Below are positions 16,560-25,431 of a DNA stretch of 40,938 nt, in pieces. The position numbers and the translations under genes were made by a program. Below the pieces are notes generated by a model. The model made no database searches, was not told the DNA's origin, and worked only from the letters and a program-made list of their open reading frames with translations. Source of the stretch: Candidatus Saccharimonadota bacterium (GTDB taxonomy: Bacteria > Patescibacteriota > Saccharimonadia > Saccharimonadales > Saccharimonadaceae). How positions within the stretch are numbered: position 1 is the first letter of the stretch; every line of letters starts with the position of its first letter. The stretch spans positions 1-40,938 of the forward strand of contig JAFRAU010000005.1 of NCBI GenBank assembly GCA_017405245.1, in the 5' to 3' direction.

Positions 16560-18059
16560 ATGAAATCATTTTTCTTTTACGATTTAGAAACCTCAGGTCT
16601 CTCCGCCCGGGAAGACCGCATTATGCAATTTGCCGGTCAACGCACCGATATGGATTTGAATCCCATTGGTGAGCCAGTTAATCTTTTAGTAAAACTTGCT
16701 GACGATACTTTGCCTAGCCCTGGCGCAATTCTTGTTACCAAAATTACTCCTCAGGAGACTATCAAAAACGGTATGACTGAGGCTGAATTTTGCAATTACG
16801 TTGATGACGAGCTCTTCACTGACGATACTTGCATCTTAGGCTATAACTCCGTCAGATTCGACGACGAATTTATGCGCCACACCTTTTGGCGTAATTTTCA
16901 CGATCCATACGCATGGAGTTGGAAAAATGGTCGTAGCCGCTGGGATCTTTTAGATGTTGTCCGTCTTACGCGTGCACTACGTCCAGAGGGAATCAACTGG
17001 CCGACACAGGAAAAGAAAATTAAAGACAAAGAAACCGGAGCAGAAAAAACCATTACTGTTCCTACGAATCGCCTAGAATTAATCACTAAATTAAACGGTA
17101 TTGAGCATTCTCATGCCCATGATGCTCTGGCAGACGTTTATGCTTTGGTAGAAGTTACTAAGCTAATTAAAACTAAGCAGCCAAAACTTTTCGACTATCT
17201 TTTTGAGATGCGTGACAAAAGAAAAGTTGCAGAGTTGGTAAATCTCGATCATAAGCGTCCATTTGTGTATGCTTGTGGACGTTTCAGCAATGAGTTTAAT
17301 AAAACTACTGTCGCTTTTCCGCTTACAGCCGGTAGAAATAACAATATCTTAGTATTTGACCTCCGTTATAATTTAGACGAGCTACTTGCAAAAGAAAAAG
17401 AAGAAAGCTCCGCTATTATTAAAAACATGCTGACAACTGGCTCCGCCGGAGTAGACTTAGAAAAGCCCCAGACTTTTTATCCGATTGTTAAGGAGCTCTG
17501 CCTCAATAAGTGCCCAGCAGTTGCTCCGCTGGGGGTGTTAGAAGCGGAAAATGGCTGGGACAAAATTGGTCTCACTAAGGATATTATTGATAATAATCTA
17601 AAATCTCTTCTTTCCCATCCAGAATTTGCCGAGCGTATGCGAACAATGTATGAGAACCGCCCAGAGTTTCCGCCAGCCGTAGACCCGGAGTCGGCACTCT
17701 ATGATGGTTTCCTGACTGACAAAGACAGTACACTTTGTAATGCGATTAGAAATGCCGATGCGGACCGTCTGGCAGATTTCCATCCAGAGTTTTCCGACGA
17801 GCGTCTGCCAGAACTTCTGCTTCATTATAAAGCAAAAAATTATCCAAAATCTCTTTCTGCTGACGAATCGGAAAAATGGGAAGAGTATCGTATTGCAAGG
17901 CTCAGCCGTCAGTTGCCAAGTTTCCAAAAACAAATGGAAGATTTGCAGGAACGCCTAAATAGTGGGCAAACTACTACCGAAAGTGGTCAAAAAATTGATG
18001 AATTTATCTTGGAAGAGCTATCTCTCTGGTATCAAAATCTCAGTCCATCAGATTACTAG
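16560..18059 (+). CDS. sbcB: Exodeoxyribonuclease I (SbcB-type)
   Basis: ExoI degrades single-stranded DNA 3' to 5' and acts in recombination and mismatch repair. The sequence follows E. coli SbcB closely: FYDLETSG (DxE, residues 8-10), GEPVNLLVKLADDTLPSPGA, TKITPQET, CILGYNSVRFDDEFMR, FHDPYAWSW, RWDLLDVVR, LRPEGINWP, and NGIEHSHAHDALADVYA (third and fourth acidic residues with His). The C-terminal SH3-like and helical parts follow, giving 499 aa versus 475 in E. coli. TATAAT at 16548-16553 ends 6 nt before ATG. Its closeness to the gammaproteobacterial form is notable for a CPR genome. Confidence 0.93.
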   Translation: MKSFFFYDLETSGLSAREDRIMQFAGQRTDMDLNPIGEPVNLLVKLADDTLPSPGAILVTKITPQETIKNGMTEAEFCNYVDDELFTDDTCILGYNSVRFDDEFMRHTFWRNFHDPYAWSWKNGRSRWDLLDVVRLTRALRPEGINWPTQEKKIKDKETGAEKTITVPTNRLELITKLNGIEHSHAHDALADVYALVEVTKLIKTKQPKLFDYLFEMRDKRKVAELVNLDHKRPFVYACGRFSNEFNKTTVAFPLTAGRNNNILVFDLRYNLDELLAKEKEESSAIIKNMLTTGSAGVDLEKPQTFYPIVKELCLNKCPAVAPLGVLEAENGWDKIGLTKDIIDNNLKSLLSHPEFAERMRTMYENRPEFPPAVDPESALYDGFLTDKDSTLCNAIRNADADRLADFHPEFSDERLPELLLHYKAKNYPKSLSADESEKWEEYRIARLSRQLPSFQKQMEDLQERLNSGQTTTESGQKIDEFILEELSLWYQNLSPSDY

Positions 18060-18300
18060 ATTTTTCTTCTCGCCGCAAGAATCGCCAAATACTACTGATG
18101 CGCTACGCCTATTTTACGATATTACATCGAACACGCCTGCAATTAATAGTGGATGGAGGTACGAGGGATACCCTCTCCGCTGCATCGCTATACCTTAACT
18201 TAGTTATGCTCCACCGGCGGGCTTTGGTGGAGCCGGTGGAGTTGTCGCAAGGTTTTAGTCAACCCTCCCCAGAGCCAAACGCCTAGACACTAGACTTTTT
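18060..18300. other. Intergenic spacer with GC-rich hairpin
   Basis: No convincing gene is seen; the only open frame (18098-18286) has no promoter, SD site or recognisable content. CTCCACCGGC (18209-18218) pairs with GCCGGTGGAG (18232-18241), and a second GGTGGAG copy inside the loop offers an alternative pairing. There is no T-run. It may be a processed or rho-dependent 3' end of sbcB. Confidence 0.4.
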
Positions 18301-18319
18301 TGCAAGTTAGGTGTATAAT
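18291..18319 (+). promoter_or_regulatory. uvrA promoter (TAGACT-17-TATAAT)
   Basis: TAGACT at 18291-18296 and TATAAT at 18314-18319 are 17 bp apart. The leader is about 24 nt with GTGAGGAAG ahead of ATG 18350. No LexA-type box was recognised. Confidence 0.6.
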
Positions 18320-18349
18320 ATATCGAGCATTTCAAGTGAGGAAGACTAG

Positions 18350-21244
18350 ATGGATGATAATATGATTAAAATTCGTGGCGCTAGGCAACATAATCTCAAA
18401 AATATTGATGTCGACATTCCACGTGACAAGCTAGTAGTTTTGACTGGCCTCTCTGGCTCGGGCAAGTCTAGCCTTGCTTTTGATACGATTTATGCAGAGG
18501 GTCAGCGTAGGTACGTAGAGAGTTTATCCTCGTATGCCAGAATGTTTTTAGGCGTGATGGACAAGCCAGACGTGGATACTATTACGGGTCTTTCCCCTGC
18601 AATTTCAATTGATCAGAAGTCAACTAGCCGCAATCCTCGCTCTACGGTCGCCACCGTAACAGAAGTTTTTGATTATCTAAGGTTGCTATTTGCGCGCGTT
18701 GGTGTGCCGCATTGTCCAATTTGTCATTCAGAGGTTTCGCGCCGTACAGTGGAAGATATTGTAAATGAAGTCATGAAACTACCGCTTGGGTCTAAACTTA
18801 TGTTGCTTGCCCCAGTGGTTCAGCAGAAGAAGGGTGAGTTTTTACATATTTCTGAGCAATATCAGGCAAAAGGCTTTTCGCGCGTGCGTGTAGACGGGAT
18901 TGTATATGCACTCGATGAATTTCCAGAGCTAGAAAAGCAAGAGCGTCACGATATAGAAATTGTCGTGGATAGATTTATTATGAATCCAGAGCTACGTTCC
19001 AGGATTGCTAGTTCTATTGAACAGGCCTTGGAGATTGGGCAGGGAATTATTAAGCTTCTTAAAATTACTGACAATTCCACTGCTATTAGCGAGAAAAGTA
19101 CTGGTAAAAATCAGCGCGTTGGTAGTGATAACACAGAAGTAATTACTTTTTCTCAGCGCTACGCTTGCCCTAATCACCCAGATGAATTAATACCAGAGCT
19201 AGAACCACGTTTGTTTTCTTTTAATGCGCCGCAGGGAGCTTGTCCGACTTGTACGGGTCTCGGTACGCGCATGGAGATTGATCCTAATTTAGTATTTAAT
19301 GATAATCTTACTATTGCTGAGGGTGGTATTAGGCCATTTAACCGTGTTTCACAGGATTCTTGGTGGCTAAAACGTCTGGACGCGGTTGGAAAAAAGCATG
19401 GCTTTTCTATTCATACTCCAATTGGTGAGCTGCCAGAAGAAGTTAAGCAAAAAATCCTTTATGGTACTGGTTCGGAAAAATATACAGTGAAGATTGCTGG
19501 TACTGGCAAATTTTCTGCTGGCACCACATATCAGTCTACTTATGAGGGTGTTATTCCGACTTTGGAACGTCGTCACCGTGAGACGGATTCGGATTTTATC
19601 AGAAAAGACATTGAACGATTTATGCGCTTGAAAGAATGCCAAACTTGTCATGGCGCCAGGCTAAAACCAGTAGTTCTCGCCGTCACAATTCATGGTCTCA
19701 ATATTGTGGACATGTGCAATCTAGATGTTGATGCTACACTAGAAGTTCTAAATAAGGATTTGGAATTTTCCAAAGAAGAGCATCAAATCGCCGACCCCAT
19801 CTTAAAAGAAATCCGCGAGCGAGTTAAATTCATGCAGGATGTAGGGCTAGGCTATCTCGAACTTGGCCGTGCCGCCAATACACTTTCCGGTGGCGAAGCT
19901 CAGCGTATTCGTTTAGCAACGCAAATCGGTTCCGGCCTCCAAGGAGTATTATATGTGCTAGATGAGCCGTCTATTGGCCTGCATCAACGTGATAATGACA
20001 AGCTTATCTCTACATTGAAACATCTTCGCGATCTAAAAAATACTGTTCTTGTCGTAGAGCATGACGAGGACACCATGCTAAGCTCTGATTATATCGTCGA
20101 TATTGGTCCAGGTGCCGGCGTTAACGGCGGACGAGTAGTGGCAGCTGGTACTCCGACGGAGATTATGAATAATCCAAATTCTATTACTGGCGAATATCTT
20201 TCTGGCAAAAAGAAAATCGAAACACCCAAAAAACGTCGCAAGGCTAAAAAAGATCAGTACCTAGAAGTTATTAGTGCACGCGAGAACAATCTAAAAAATA
20301 TTAATGTTAAGTTCCCACTAGGTGTCATGACTGTGGTGTCTGGTGTATCTGGATCCGGCAAATCTACCCTAGTAAACGACATTTTAGCAAACGAGCTCTT
20401 AGCTAGACTTCATCATGCTCAGACTGTTTCTGGCGCCCACGATAAGATTCTAGGAATTGATTACCTCGATAAATGCATTGTCATAGATCAATCTCCAATT
20501 GGTCGCACGCCACGCTCTAATCCAGCTACCTATACGGGCGTTTTTAACCAGATTCGAGAACTTTTTGCGAATCAGCCCGAGGCTAAGCTCCGCGGCTATA
20601 AGGCTGGCAGGTTTTCTTTCAATATTAGAGGTGGCAGATGCGAAACTTGCCAAGGTGATGGTGTAAATAAAATCGAGATGCATTTTTTACCAGATGTTTA
20701 TGTTACTTGTCCGGCTTGTCACGGCAAGCGTTACAATCGTGAGGCCCTAGAAATCAGATATAAGGGTAAAACTATTTCTGACGTCTTAGATATGACCATT
20801 GATGAAGCCGTAGAATTTTTTGAAAACATTCCATCTATTGCTCCAAAGCTTAAAACAATCAAAGAAGTAGGGCTAGGTTATATTCGTCTAGGTCAGCCTG
20901 CCACAACATTTTCCGGTGGGGAAGCACAACGCATTAAGCTTGCCACAGAATTATCTCGCCGTTCAACAGGAAAAACTCTTTATATCCTAGATGAGCCAAC
21001 CACTGGTCTTCATACCGCAGACGTAAAAAAGTTGCTAAGTATTTTGAACAAGTTGGTGGATGGCGGTAATTCCATGATTATTATTGAGCATAATCTCCAT
21101 GTTATTAAATCTGCTGACTGGATTATCGACATGGGTCCAGAGGGCGGACAAAACGGTGGTACAGTTGTCGCCGAAGGCACACCGGAAAATCTTGCCGCCT
21201 CTGGCAAGACTCCTACTGGACAATACTTAAAAACAGTATTATAG
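18350..21244 (+). CDS. uvrA: Excinuclease ABC subunit A
   Basis: UvrA dimers recognise bulky DNA lesions and load UvrB in nucleotide excision repair. The 964-aa protein has two ABC modules. The first Walker A is GLSGSGKSS near residue 33, with the UvrB-binding/insertion region and CPICH...CPNHPDEL and CPTC zinc cysteines, and signature [12 protein letters not shown]. The second Walker A is GVSGSGKST (about 667-675), followed by the CETCQGDG...CPACHGKRY zinc finger, signature [12 protein letters not shown], and Walker [13 protein letters not shown]. Length is slightly above E. coli (940). ATG 18350 is preferred; ATG 18362 is an in-frame alternative. Confidence 0.97.
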   Translation: MDDNMIKIRGARQHNLKNIDVDIPRDKLVVLTGLSGSGKSSLAFDTIYAEGQRRYVESLSSYARMFLGVMDKPDVDTITGLSPAISIDQKSTSRNPRSTVATVTEVFDYLRLLFARVGVPHCPICHSEVSRRTVEDIVNEVMKLPLGSKLMLLAPVVQQKKGEFLHISEQYQAKGFSRVRVDGIVYALDEFPELEKQERHDIEIVVDRFIMNPELRSRIASSIEQALEIGQGIIKLLKITDNSTAISEKSTGKNQRVGSDNTEVITFSQRYACPNHPDELIPELEPRLFSFNAPQGACPTCTGLGTRMEIDPNLVFNDNLTIAEGGIRPFNRVSQDSWWLKRLDAVGKKHGFSIHTPIGELPEEVKQKILYGTGSEKYTVKIAGTGKFSAGTTYQSTYEGVIPTLERRHRETDSDFIRKDIERFMRLKECQTCHGARLKPVVLAVTIHGLNIVDMCNLDVDATLEVLNKDLEFSKEEHQIADPILKEIRERVKFMQDVGLGYLELGRAANTLSGGEAQRIRLATQIGSGLQGVLYVLDEPSIGLHQRDNDKLISTLKHLRDLKNTVLVVEHDEDTMLSSDYIVDIGPGAGVNGGRVVAAGTPTEIMNNPNSITGEYLSGKKKIETPKKRRKAKKDQYLEVISARENNLKNINVKFPLGVMTVVSGVSGSGKSTLVNDILANELLARLHHAQTVSGAHDKILGIDYLDKCIVIDQSPIGRTPRSNPATYTGVFNQIRELFANQPEAKLRGYKAGRFSFNIRGGRCETCQGDGVNKIEMHFLPDVYVTCPACHGKRYNREALEIRYKGKTISDVLDMTIDEAVEFFENIPSIAPKLKTIKEVGLGYIRLGQPATTFSGGEAQRIKLATELSRRSTGKTLYILDEPTTGLHTADVKKLLSILNKLVDGGNSMIIIEHNLHVIKSADWIIDMGPEGGQNGGTVVAEGTPENLAASGKTPTGQYLKTVL

Positions 21245-21257
21245 CTCGCTTTGCCCC

Positions 21258-21286
21258 TTGCATTTTCTCTAAAAATGCGGTAAAAT
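21258..21286 (+). promoter_or_regulatory. L25 promoter (TTGCAT-17-TAAAAT)
   Basis: TTGCAT at 21258-21263 and TAAAAT at 21281-21286 are spaced by 17 bp. The leader of about 35 nt contains AAAAGGA before ATG 21328. Confidence 0.65.
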
Positions 21287-21327
21287 ATACAGAAGTTAGT
21301 TAATACAAGTTTATAAAAGGAAATAAT

Positions 21328-22032
21328 ATGTCCGACAATAAATTGTCTTTACAAAAACGCACCGTTTCTGGTAAGAAAGTTGCCAGTCTTCGTGCTGATG
21401 GTTTAATTCCGTCTGTTATTTATGGTGATAACGGTGAACCTGTTATGGCCCAGTCTACCTACAATGACACAGAGAAGGTTCTTCGCGCCGCGGGTTATCA
21501 CTCTACTATTGATGTGGATTTTGACGGTAAGTCTAATATGGTTATCGTAAAAAACATCGCCATAGATCCAGTCTCTCGTAAAATCGTTAACGTGGAGTTC
21601 CAGGCTGTTTCTGCTGATAAACCAGTTGAGGCTACCACCCCAGTTGTTATTACAGGCTTTGATACTTCCGAGGCTAACAAGCTTCACTATGTCTATACTC
21701 AAAGTATCGAAGAAATCGAAGTTAAAGCTAAGCCAGCTGATCTTCCAAAAGAAATCACCGTTGACGCATCTAAGCTCGCTACTCTTGATGATAAGCTGAC
21801 TATCGCTGATCTTAACCTGCCACAAGGCGTAGAGCTAGCCGACAAGGAACTAAGTCCTGATCAGGTTGTTGCCAGTCTTTATGACCCAGCCGCAGAAGCT
21901 GCTGCTCGTGAGGCTGAGGAAGCTGCCGCTAAGGCCGCTGCTGCCGCCGGCGAAACTACCAGTGCTGCTGATGTTCCATCAGATAATGGTAGTAAGCCTG
22001 AGGAAGCTGCATCCGAGGAAAAATCTGAATAA
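21328..22032 (+). CDS. rplY: 50S ribosomal protein bL25 (CTC/TL5 type)
   Basis: bL25 binds 5S rRNA. The N-terminal domain (KLSLQKRTVSGKKVASLRADGLIPSVIYG) is the 5S-binding part, and the beta-rich C-terminal TL5 domain extends to about residue 185 (TIADLNLPQGVELADKEL). A 45-residue Ala/Glu-rich acidic tail ends the 234-aa protein, as in many CTC proteins. The gene is monocistronic, with its own promoter and a strong terminator. Confidence 0.94.
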   Translation: MSDNKLSLQKRTVSGKKVASLRADGLIPSVIYGDNGEPVMAQSTYNDTEKVLRAAGYHSTIDVDFDGKSNMVIVKNIAIDPVSRKIVNVEFQAVSADKPVEATTPVVITGFDTSEANKLHYVYTQSIEEIEVKAKPADLPKEITVDASKLATLDDKLTIADLNLPQGVELADKELSPDQVVASLYDPAAEAAAREAEEAAAKAAAAAGETTSAADVPSDNGSKPEEAASEEKSE

Positions 22033-22044
22033 TTATAATCAGTA

Positions 22045-22079
22045 AAAAATACCAGCACCAATTGGTGCTGGTATTTTTA
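22045..22079. terminator. Bidirectional intrinsic terminator after rplY
   Basis: A perfect palindrome, AAAAATACCAGCACCA followed by its complement around a central AATT, gives a 16-bp stem with T-runs on both strands. It serves the convergent rplY and aldolase-fusion genes. Confidence 0.9.
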
Positions 22080-22085
22080 TGAGGA

Positions 22086-23892
22086 TTATTTTTTCTTTAA
22101 GGCCTCAGTATTAGCTATAAGTCTTGCCTTAAAGGCATCCTGTGCCGCAGGGGTGTTCTCGTTATTGCCTTTCCAGGCTTCTAGTGCTGGCATTTGTAGG
22201 GCACGAGAGAACGAGAAGGTCACTGGCCATGGGAACGGGCCATTATTAATTATCGCTTGGAGATTATTGGTAGCTTGTTCTACCGTTTGTCCACCAGATA
22301 AGAATACTACACCGGCCACGTTTTCTGGCACGTGAGATTTGAGTACGTCTGCCGTAGCTCTACCCACTTCTTCTGGGGTAGACTGAATCGGATATTTTTT
22401 TGCCGGCGAGCACCATGTTGACTTTGAGGATGGTAGCATCTAGCTTTACTCCGGCCTTAGCTAGTTCGTCAAACAAAGTGTCAAGTACCTTAGAAGTGAT
22501 ATCAATGCTTTGTTGTAAAGTATAGTTACCATCATATTGAACCTCTGGTTCTACTATTGGCACTAGATTATTGTCCTGGCAGGCCTTGGCATATTCTGCT
22601 AAAATCTGACAATTTTTAAGTACCGCCATGTCGGATGGCTTCCCTAAATCAATCTCAAAAGCTGCACGCCACTTACAAAATCTTAGTCCCTGTCTATAAT
22701 ATTCTGGTAGACGATTTTTTAGCGAATCTAGACCCTTGGTATATTTCTCGTCGCTATCCGGGAAGTCCGCTAGACCTTCGTCAACTTTTACACCTGGCAC
22801 AATACCATGTGCGGTAAGATAAGACACAAAGTCTCTACCATCGTCAGATTTTTGTCTAGTTGTTTCATCAAACAAAATCACCGCATTAACATAACGTTCC
22901 AGTTCTGGCGTGGAAAGTAAGACGTTTCGGTAGTCTCTACGGTGTTGCTCATCATCTGGAATCATCATCCCCGTGAACTTCTGATGGATATTACCACCAG
23001 ATTCATCTGCGGCTAAAATCCCCTTGCCAGCAGTCATCATGGTAGCCGCAACTAGCCTAATATCAGTCTCCTCGGTCTTTTGTGTATCTGCCATCGACTT
23101 AATTTTACTCAGTGGCACTGTTCCAGACAGAGACGAATTTTCCGCATTTATCTTAGCATAAAGCAGAGCGTCTTTTACTGACAGGCCTTTTGCTAGTGCA
23201 CCAAATACTGTTGCGGCGATAATCGAATGGGTAGTCAGATGTGTCATAAGATCTGTTCGCTCTACTCGCCACAGTTGCTTATGTCCATTTAGTGAAATTT
23301 CTTGATCGGAGATATAACAAACTGAGGTCTTGTCTTTTACTTCCAAATCCCCATCAGTAAATACCATCTCGGCAAGGTCAAGGAGCTTTCTATCTGTCTC
23401 AGTTAAATCTTTTGGCGCATAAAATGCTACGCGAGTACTTCTGGACATCACCAAGAAATTTTTTAGCTCTTTTACAAGATTCTCTGTTACACCGGCTGAA
23501 CGATCAACAAAAATCCAGTCTACTGCCTCGTCCGGCATAACCCACTTCGTCTCTGCACGTTCATTTGGTACAATGTAGGAAATTTTATTACCATGGCACA
23601 GCATATAACGATAATCATCAGCTAGCTGCCCATTCGAGACAATTTCCCCACCAGCAAAACCGAGTTTAGCCCCAGCAATCCTAGCGGAATAGTCAAACCT
23701 ATTCAGCACTTCTAGCGCCACTGCTGCTCCGCCATAAATACTAATTCTGCGGAAGAACTGGTGTGAACTCCCATCAAATCCGAGATCAAGCCAAGGCGTA
23801 CCGCTCTCGTCAATCTCGAAGTTATTAAGACGCTCATCTAATCTTAGATATACGTCTTTTAATACGTTCCCAATTATAAGTATATTGCTCAT
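22086..23892 (-). CDS. PfkB-like domain fused to class I fructose-bisphosphate aldolase, interrupted by a frameshift
   Basis: From the start at 23892, residues 1-265 resemble a ribokinase/PfkB sugar kinase (NILIIGNVLKDVYL, IYGGAAVALEVLNRF), but the catalytic GAGD is replaced by HLTTHS near 218-223, so kinase activity is doubtful. From about 277 a complete class I aldolase begins: ILAADES (Asp296), GVKVDEG (Lys369), CKWRAAFEI (Lys407), VEPEV, and the Schiff-base Lys490 in ILKVNMV. After GKK (499) the frame shifts at an A7 run (22395-22401); removing one A restores YPIQSTPEEV...FLSGGQ...FSRALQ to the stop at 22086, giving 601 aa. The aldolase splits fructose 1,6-bisphosphate in glycolysis. The start is chosen over 23928 because TATACT (23899-23904) ends 6 nt before it. 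Confidence 0.88.
22395..22401 (-). other. Homopolymer frameshift site (A7 on coding strand)
   Basis: The coding strand reads GGC AAA AAA ATA; the downstream aldolase frame needs GGC AAA AAA TAT. Both frames overlap here (22360-22439), and the protein matches class I aldolase on both sides without missing residues. Either an extra A from a sequencing or biological insertion, or slippage during expression, would explain it. Confidence 0.85.
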
Positions 23893-23898
23893 ACTTTT

Positions 23899-23904
23899 AG
23901 TATA
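23899..23904 (-). promoter_or_regulatory. -10 box (TATACT) of the aldolase-fusion gene
   Basis: On the minus strand TGC-TATACT is followed by 6 nt and then ATG at 23892, the leaderless arrangement. It decides the start codon against the upstream ATG at 23928. Confidence 0.6.
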
Positions 23905-23960
23905 GCATAAGATAAAGCAAACTGCCAAAAAAATACTAGTAAGTATATTCCAACCAAAGT

Positions 23961-23988
23961 AAAAACGCCCTTAGTAAGGGCGTTTTTC
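23961..23988. terminator. Bidirectional intrinsic terminator after rpmA
   Basis: AAAAACGCCCTTA and TAAGGGCGTTTTT pair around a short centre, with T-runs on both strands. On the minus strand it lies just after rpmA. Confidence 0.88.
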
Positions 23989-24004
23989 TACTATGTTTAG
24001 ATTT

Positions 24005-24277
24005 TTAGCGTACTTCCACGCGAACCCTTGGTAATGACTTGCCAGAAAAATGAGTTTTCTTAGTTTTTACAAAGGTAACTACGCCGTCTTTGGCTGCATG
24101 AATAGTAAAGTTCCTAGACATATAAGTACCAGGGCCAGCAATTTTAGTACTACCAGTCTGGCGGACGATGACTTCACCGTTTCGCACCTTCTGACCACCG
24201 AAACGCTTAACGCCAAGCCTCTGACCAGCATTATTGTGGATATTCTTCGCGGTTCCACCTGCTTTTACGTGTGACAT
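24005..24277 (-). CDS. rpmA: 50S ribosomal protein bL27
   Basis: The 90-aa protein shows the family pattern: SHVKAGGTAKNIHNNAGQRLG, VKRFGGQKVRNGEVIVRQTGS and GTYMSRNFTIHAAKDGVV. bL27 lies near the peptidyl-transferase centre. It starts without the cleavable N-terminal extension known from Firmicutes; the first residues are MSHVKAGG, a variant of the usual AxKKAGGSTRNG. The AAGGAAG site lies in the end of the upstream methylase gene, and only 1 nt separates the two, so they form one operon. rplU is not adjacent, which is unusual. Confidence 0.95.
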   Translation of the reverse strand: MSHVKAGGTAKNIHNNAGQRLGVKRFGGQKVRNGEVIVRQTGSTKIAGPGTYMSRNFTIHAAKDGVVTFVKTKKTHFSGKSLPRVRVEVR

Positions 24278-24278
24278 A

Positions 24279-25391
24279 TTATTTCTTCCTTAAATGTATT
24301 ATTTCCCGAGCCACGACCTGCCCTGCACGTGCATACAGTAAATCCTCTTGACTCAGATTCTTATACTTCATTACATTATACCCCAGTCTGTCAACTTCGT
24401 CAAGTATTTTCAGCCGGAAGTAAGTACCATCCGGTCTAAGCCATGCCGGTACCGCAATTACTACTGGTGTACCTGATTCAATTTGCGTGGCAAGATTTTT
24501 TAAGAATCCAGTAATGATAGCATGACATTCTTGTGATACTTCTTTTAGCTTTATCTCCGCTGGTGGGTTAGACATTGGCGGGCCCAGATAAGTCTCGCAT
24601 GCCACTGCCTCAATTGGTTGTTCCCATACACAATTAGTAGCGTCACCAGGTGTGACGGTGTAGTCTGGCAAGTCCTGTCTTTCTTTTAGCCAGTCAAGAT
24701 TCTTTTTAGTATATTCGACCATTCGTGAACTAACGTCAGTCCCATAGGCGGCATATCCAGAGAGTAATGCTTCTTGCAAAACTACTCCGGTTCCACAAAA
24801 CGGATCTAATATTCGTGTCCCAGCAGGCAAGTCTCCGCAAAGGTTAATTAGAATTTGAGCCAGCTTTGGCGGTAGCATCCCCACTTTGGCATCCCTGGCT
24901 GGGCGTTCTCTGTCGCGTGCCGCATAGGCATTTATATTCTGCACTCCAAAAGTGTAGAAAAAACGATTCCCGTACTTGATAATTTCAATATGTCCAGGTT
25001 TTTCTCCAAGTTGGTTATGGAATACTGTCGCAGATGAGAGTATCGCCTCCTTGTTTTCTAGTATGCGCACACTTTTACCAGATTTTTTGAGAATTTTTTT
25101 AAGTCTCAGTGCCGTACTCCAAGCCTTTCTACTATTAGATTTTTTTGAATAATCAGATACTCCAATTACAAATTTTCCATCAAATCCAGTATTTAACAAA
25201 AAATCTTCCACTTTTTCTTCCGTGATTTCTTTGGCTAGTTTAATCACTCCGCCGAGTCGATTAATCTCCGGCTCGTTTTTACTAGTAAAAAGTGCCAGCT
25301 TAGGCGAAAGTATAGTTACGTCAGAAAAAAGACTTTCTAGTTCCGCTACGGAAAGCTTAGCCTGTCGTCCAAGAATCGCAAGGTAAACCAT
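24279..25391 (-). CDS. TRM11/TrmG10-like RNA (guanine-N2) methylase
   Basis: The 370-aa protein has an N-terminal THUMP-like region (about 1-150, LAILGRQAKLSVAELESLF) and a Rossmann methyltransferase domain with the UPF0020 motif DPFCGTGVVLQEALLSGY (about 190-210) and GTDVSSRMVEYTKKNL. The catalytic motif position reads ETYLGPP, rather than the DPPYG typical of tRNA G10 methylases. Members modify guanosine in tRNA at the N2 position with SAM. TATAAT on the minus strand (25401-25406) ends 9 nt before ATG and is divergent from the ABC exporter promoter. Substrate assignment is by family only. Confidence 0.8.
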   Translation of the reverse strand: MVYLAILGRQAKLSVAELESLFSDVTILSPKLALFTSKNEPEINRLGGVIKLAKEITEEKVEDFLLNTGFDGKFVIGVSDYSKKSNSRKAWSTALRLKKILKKSGKSVRILENKEAILSSATVFHNQLGEKPGHIEIIKYGNRFFYTFGVQNINAYAARDRERPARDAKVGMLPPKLAQILINLCGDLPAGTRILDPFCGTGVVLQEALLSGYAAYGTDVSSRMVEYTKKNLDWLKERQDLPDYTVTPGDATNCVWEQPIEAVACETYLGPPMSNPPAEIKLKEVSQECHAIITGFLKNLATQIESGTPVVIAVPAWLRPDGTYFRLKILDEVDRLGYNVMKYKNLSQEDLLYARAGQVVAREIIHLRKK

Positions 25392-25400
25392 ATATAATAT

Positions 25401-25424
25401 ATTATACCATATTTATGCTATAAT
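25401..25424. promoter_or_regulatory. Divergent -10 boxes; plus-strand box overlaps a false ATG
   Basis: A minus TATAAT (25401-25406) and a plus TGC-TATAAT (25419-25424) face away from each other. The plus box contains the ATG at 25423, so that codon cannot be the start; ATG 25432, 7 nt after the box, is predicted to be at or next to the transcription start. Confidence 0.65.
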
Positions 25425-25431
25425 GGTAGAT

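Noticed and set aside
18098-18286. 62-codon frame between sbcB and uvrA
   Set aside because: No promoter, no SD site, no recognisable protein features; the region instead holds a GC-rich hairpin.
25423-25431. ATG 25423 as start of the ABC exporter
   Set aside because: It lies within the TATAAT box at 25419-25424, so it would be upstream of the transcript.
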